Below are positions 61,847-64,000 of a stretch of DNA of 64,000 nt, piece by piece; the first letter of the stretch is position 1, and the number at the start of each line of letters is the position of its first letter. The notes under the pieces were generated by a model. It was given only the letters and a program-made list of their open reading frames with translations, was not told the origin of the DNA and did no database searches. This DNA is from Streptomyces olindensis. GTDB taxonomy: Bacteria; Actinomycetota; Actinomycetes; Streptomycetales; Streptomycetaceae. A program made the position numbers and the translations under genes. The stretch covers positions 310,001 to 374,000 of the forward strand of contig JJOH01000003.1 of assembly GCA_000696115.1 (NCBI GenBank). The letters run 5' to 3'.

Positions 61847-61878
61847 TCGCAGCGCGCACATGGCGCCCATTCGAGCGG

Positions 61879-62817
61879 TCAACCCGCCGACTGTCGAATG
61901 GTTTTGGCGATCTCCCGGGCGATCCGCAGGATCCCCGGGGAGCGGACCGGGCAGGGCTTCGGCGTGGACGTCGTGGGCGCCAGACAGAAGTGCAGGTAGT
62001 CGTCGTCGCGGTGCAGGGCCGTACGGTCCCGGGACGGCTGGGTGCAGTAGTCCCGGTGGGCGCGCTCGTGGGCCGTGCACGGCAGGTACTGCGCCCAGGT
62101 GTAGCGGCCGCCGGCCGGGCTCACCGCCTTCCCGGCGTCCGACACCAGGTCGCCCGTGGCGGCGGCCTGCTTCTCGTAGAGGGCGTTGACGCGCCGGACC
62201 CGGTCGGGGGTGGCCGGGTCCGGGCCCTGGGACACCCAGACGATCCTCGGGCCGTCGCCGCCCCCGGCCGCGGCGATCTGCTCGGCGAGCCGGCGCGCGT
62301 CGGCGGCGTACCGGGTGAAGTACCGGGCCGGGGACTTGTCGTAGGTGATGCCGTCCATGCACGGCGTGTATCCCCAGGAGTTCCCCCAGAACTGCAGCAC
62401 CACGAAGTCGGGCCGCAGCCTGCGCACCAGCGCGGCGGCCTTGTCGGCGGCCGGTACGAGGGACCGGTCGGCCGTGCCCTCTAGGTAGTCGCAGAGCGTG
62501 GTGCCGGAGTACGGGGCACTGGTGTACTCCGCCTCGACGTCCCGGCGTAACTCCTGCCCGAGGACCTTCTGGGCCTCCATCGCCAGCGAGTCGCCGAGGT
62601 ACAGCACCCTGGGCGCCTTCCTCGGTACCGCGCCGGGGGAGACGGGGACGCGCCCGCGGGGTGGGGGCGCGCCCTGCTCACGCGGAGCCGGGAGCCCGGG
62701 GGAGGCCGACGTGCGCGGTGCGTCCGGTGGCGGCCCCTCGGGCGCGGACGCCGGATCCCCGCACGCGCCGAGCAGCACCCCGGCCAGCAACACCCCCACG
62801 ACCCACGGCTTGCGCAT
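61879..62817 (-). CDS. SGNH/GDSL hydrolase lipoprotein
   Basis: 312 aa. Lipobox LLGAC at Cys19 after a hydrophobic signal, Pro-rich linker, then the hydrolase: GDSLAME (GDSL block, Ser77 nucleophile), LQFWGNSWGY, and the catalytic DxxH in DDDYLHFC. Sits on the outer membrane face, esterase or acyl hydrolase with unknown substrate. ATG 62817 with GGGAG upstream. Codon 90 is TTA (plus 62548-62550), a likely bldA target. Confidence 0.8.
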   Translation of the reverse strand: MRKPWVVGVLLAGVLLGACGDPASAPEGPPPDAPRTSASPGLPAPREQGAPPPRGRVPVSPGAVPRKAPRVLYLGDSLAMEAQKVLGQELRRDVEAEYTSAPYSGTTLCDYLEGTADRSLVPAADKAAALVRRLRPDFVVLQFWGNSWGYTPCMDGITYDKSPARYFTRYAADARRLAEQIAAAGGGDGPRIVWVSQGPDPATPDRVRRVNALYEKQAAATGDLVSDAGKAVSPAGGRYTWAQYLPCTAHERAHRDYCTQPSRDRTALHRDDDYLHFCLAPTTSTPKPCPVRSPGILRIAREIAKTIRQSAG

Positions 62818-62904
62818 ACGGCAACTCCCACCCCGGCCACCGAAACGGCACTCAGGCAAGCACAGCCGGGCGCCGGGGGGAAGACGTACGCCGGACGCGG
62901 TGGG

Positions 62905-63249
62905 TCAGACGCGGTCGGCGGCGATCAGCAGGTACTGGAAACTGCCGTTCCGGTAGGCGGTGAGGAACGTGTCCTCGATGCCCGTGACCAGGTGCTCGGC
63001 CTGCCGGCGCAACTCCCAGTACGGGATGGTCGCGGCCGTCAGGTCCTGCACGTGCACCGGGACCAGCCGGTTCCGGGCCATGGCCCGGAAGTACTCCGAC
63101 CGCGGGTGGATGTCGCAGATGTAATGGGCGTTGATCAGGGAGACCTCGCGCGAGGCCCGACCGTAGGTGTCGTTGTAGCAGCCGGTGATCACCACGTAGC
63201 GGCCGCCGCGGCGCAGCAGCCGGGCGTGCTCGGCGAACAGCAGGTCCAG
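62905..63249 (-). pseudogene. Remnant of geranyl diphosphate 2-C-methyltransferase
   Basis: 114 residues that match the C-terminal two-fifths of GPP C-methyltransferase: LFAEHARLLRRGGRY, ITGCYNDTYG, INAHYICDIHPRSEYFRAM, and the ending FLTAYRNGSFQYLL. The N-terminal half, including the SAM motif, is missing; the segment is joined directly to the terpene synthase fragment upstream. The enzyme would methylate GPP for 2-methylisoborneol. Confidence 0.75.
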
Positions 63250-63253
63250 CTCC

Positions 63254-63643
63254 CGCCCAGGCGGCCTCGGTGACGTACCCCAGGTGCAGCCGGGCGATGT
63301 CGTGCACGAACCGCGCGGTCTGGCTGGGTGTGGCGAAAGCGGCGTAGTCCCTCAGCGCGCGGTGGTACGAGCGCAGCGGCCCGTCGGCCGTCAGGCCCCG
63401 GCGCCACTCCGCTTCCCGGTCGGGCGGGCCGTGGTAGGTGTCGAGGGCCGACCGGGCGATGATCAGCCGCCCGCCGAGTCCGCGGGAGGACCCGCCCCGG
63501 TCCTCGTCCTCGGAGCAGTAGCAGCTGTCGACGAGGTTCTCGGCCAGCAGCAGCTCGCCGGCGACGGTGAGGCGGTCCAGGTCGGTGGCGCCAGGATGCT
63601 GCAGCACGACGGCCCGGCCGAACTGGAACCCCGAGCGGTCGGC
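63254..63643 (-). pseudogene. Remnant of 2-methylisoborneol synthase (terpene synthase)
   Basis: Translated fragment RSGFQFGRAVVLQHPGATDLD, then LLLAENLVDSCYCSEDED, GGSSRGLGGRL and ARFVHDIARLHLGYVTEAAW. This matches the middle of 2-MIB synthase, whose signature is DDCYCED; here the second Asp is Ser. The N-terminus before about 63643 and everything after the WA at 63254 are missing or frameshifted. The deletion junction to the methyltransferase fragment is near 63250. Confidence 0.7.
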
Positions 63644-64000
63644 AGGGGTGGATGGAGTGGTCGGCGAAGACGGCGGGACGGCCGGCGAGGCCGGCGGCCT
63701 CGTGCGCCGGTGAGCCGGGCGGGCCTCGAGTACCAGCCAAACAGCGGCAGAGATGGCCGGATAACCGCGTGAAGGGGGCGGCTTCTCGCTCCGGCGGTGG
63801 CAAACCCCCGATCGGGGCTGAGGATGAACGGCCCGGTGACCCCACGCCGGTCCCCCGCCCGTCGCCGCCGGCGCACAGGGCGCACAGGGCGCGCGAACGC
63901 CGCCGACACGGTCGTGCACCCGCCGTAGCCACCGCCCGCGCACGGTCCGGAAGCGGCTCGCGCTCGGCGCGCGGGCCGGCCCACAGGTGACTAGCGTGAG
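63644..64000. other. No supportable gene
   Basis: The segment up to the window edge has high-GC open frames on both strands but no recognisable protein. A possible frameshifted N-terminal piece of the 2-MIB synthase (FADHSIHPC) occurs near 63680-63650. Confidence 0.4.

Noticed and set aside
63652..63990. Plus-strand ORF near the right edge
   Set aside because: Arg/Pro/Ala-rich, antisense to the terpene-synthase remnant, no similarity recognised.

Overview
The window is high-GC actinobacterial DNA and almost certainly a Streptomyces chromosome. The signs are a sortase-anchored chaplin, rare TTA leucine codons (bldA targets), DUF397, streptophobe and BaeRF3 proteins, a TPR regulator of the NsdA/NsdB type, and a popR/clpP3/clpP4 locus beside a SigB/F/L-type sigma factor. 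From memory, the combination nsdB-like regulator, long chaplin, GH19 chitinase, sigL, popR, clpP4, clpP3 resembles the right arm of the S. coelicolor chromosome. I could not verify that. No rRNA, tRNA, CRISPR array, insertion sequence or prophage was seen.

Layout. 1-6.3 kb: edge of a secreted penicillin-acylase-type hydrolase, an acyl-CoA ligase, two alpha/beta hydrolases and a membrane sulfatase. 6.3-12.1 kb: a fatty-acid or steroid-type catabolic cluster (acyl-CoA synthetase divergent from crotonase, a double DUF35 protein and two thiolase-like proteins in overlapping frames). 12.2-21 kb: DUF397, universal stress, CGNR zinc-finger and hypothetical proteins, a phosphotransferase divergent from an NsdB-like regulator, a PAS-PP2C phosphatase and a BaeRF3 protein. 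21-23.9 kb: remnant of an asparagine-synthase/lasso-cyclase gene, a secreted tripeptidyl peptidase and the chaplin. 24-29 kb: a very large protein joining a membrane GGDEF-EAL c-di-GMP module to an alpha-oxoamine-synthase-like PLP enzyme, followed after 6 nt by a methyltransferase. 29-47.5 kb: mixed metabolic, secreted and regulator genes, including a DasR-type chitinase promoter, TetR and MarR operators and a cysteine-type leader peptide. 47.8-55.4 kb: a signalling module of FHA-FHA ABC transporter, PTRVV-repeat protein, Ser/Thr kinase, streptophobe protein and DUF6777 protein. 55.4-60.9 kb: PRC-barrel operon, anti-sigma-type ATPase, sigma factor, PopR and two ClpP subunits with a PopR box. 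61-64 kb: a kinase, an SGNH lipoprotein and a decayed 2-methylisoborneol locus.

How the genes may work together. The most notable candidates are the c-di-GMP/alpha-oxoamine-synthase fusion with its methyltransferase, and the kinase/PTRVV/FHA transporter set, in which one gene product carries eleven PTR motifs, ten of them with valine at +3, next to a kinase and a two-FHA ABC transporter. Five genes carry an in-frame TTA codon, so part of the window is probably under bldA control. Eight genes have a TANNNT hexamer 6-7 nt before the start codon and are predicted to be leaderless.
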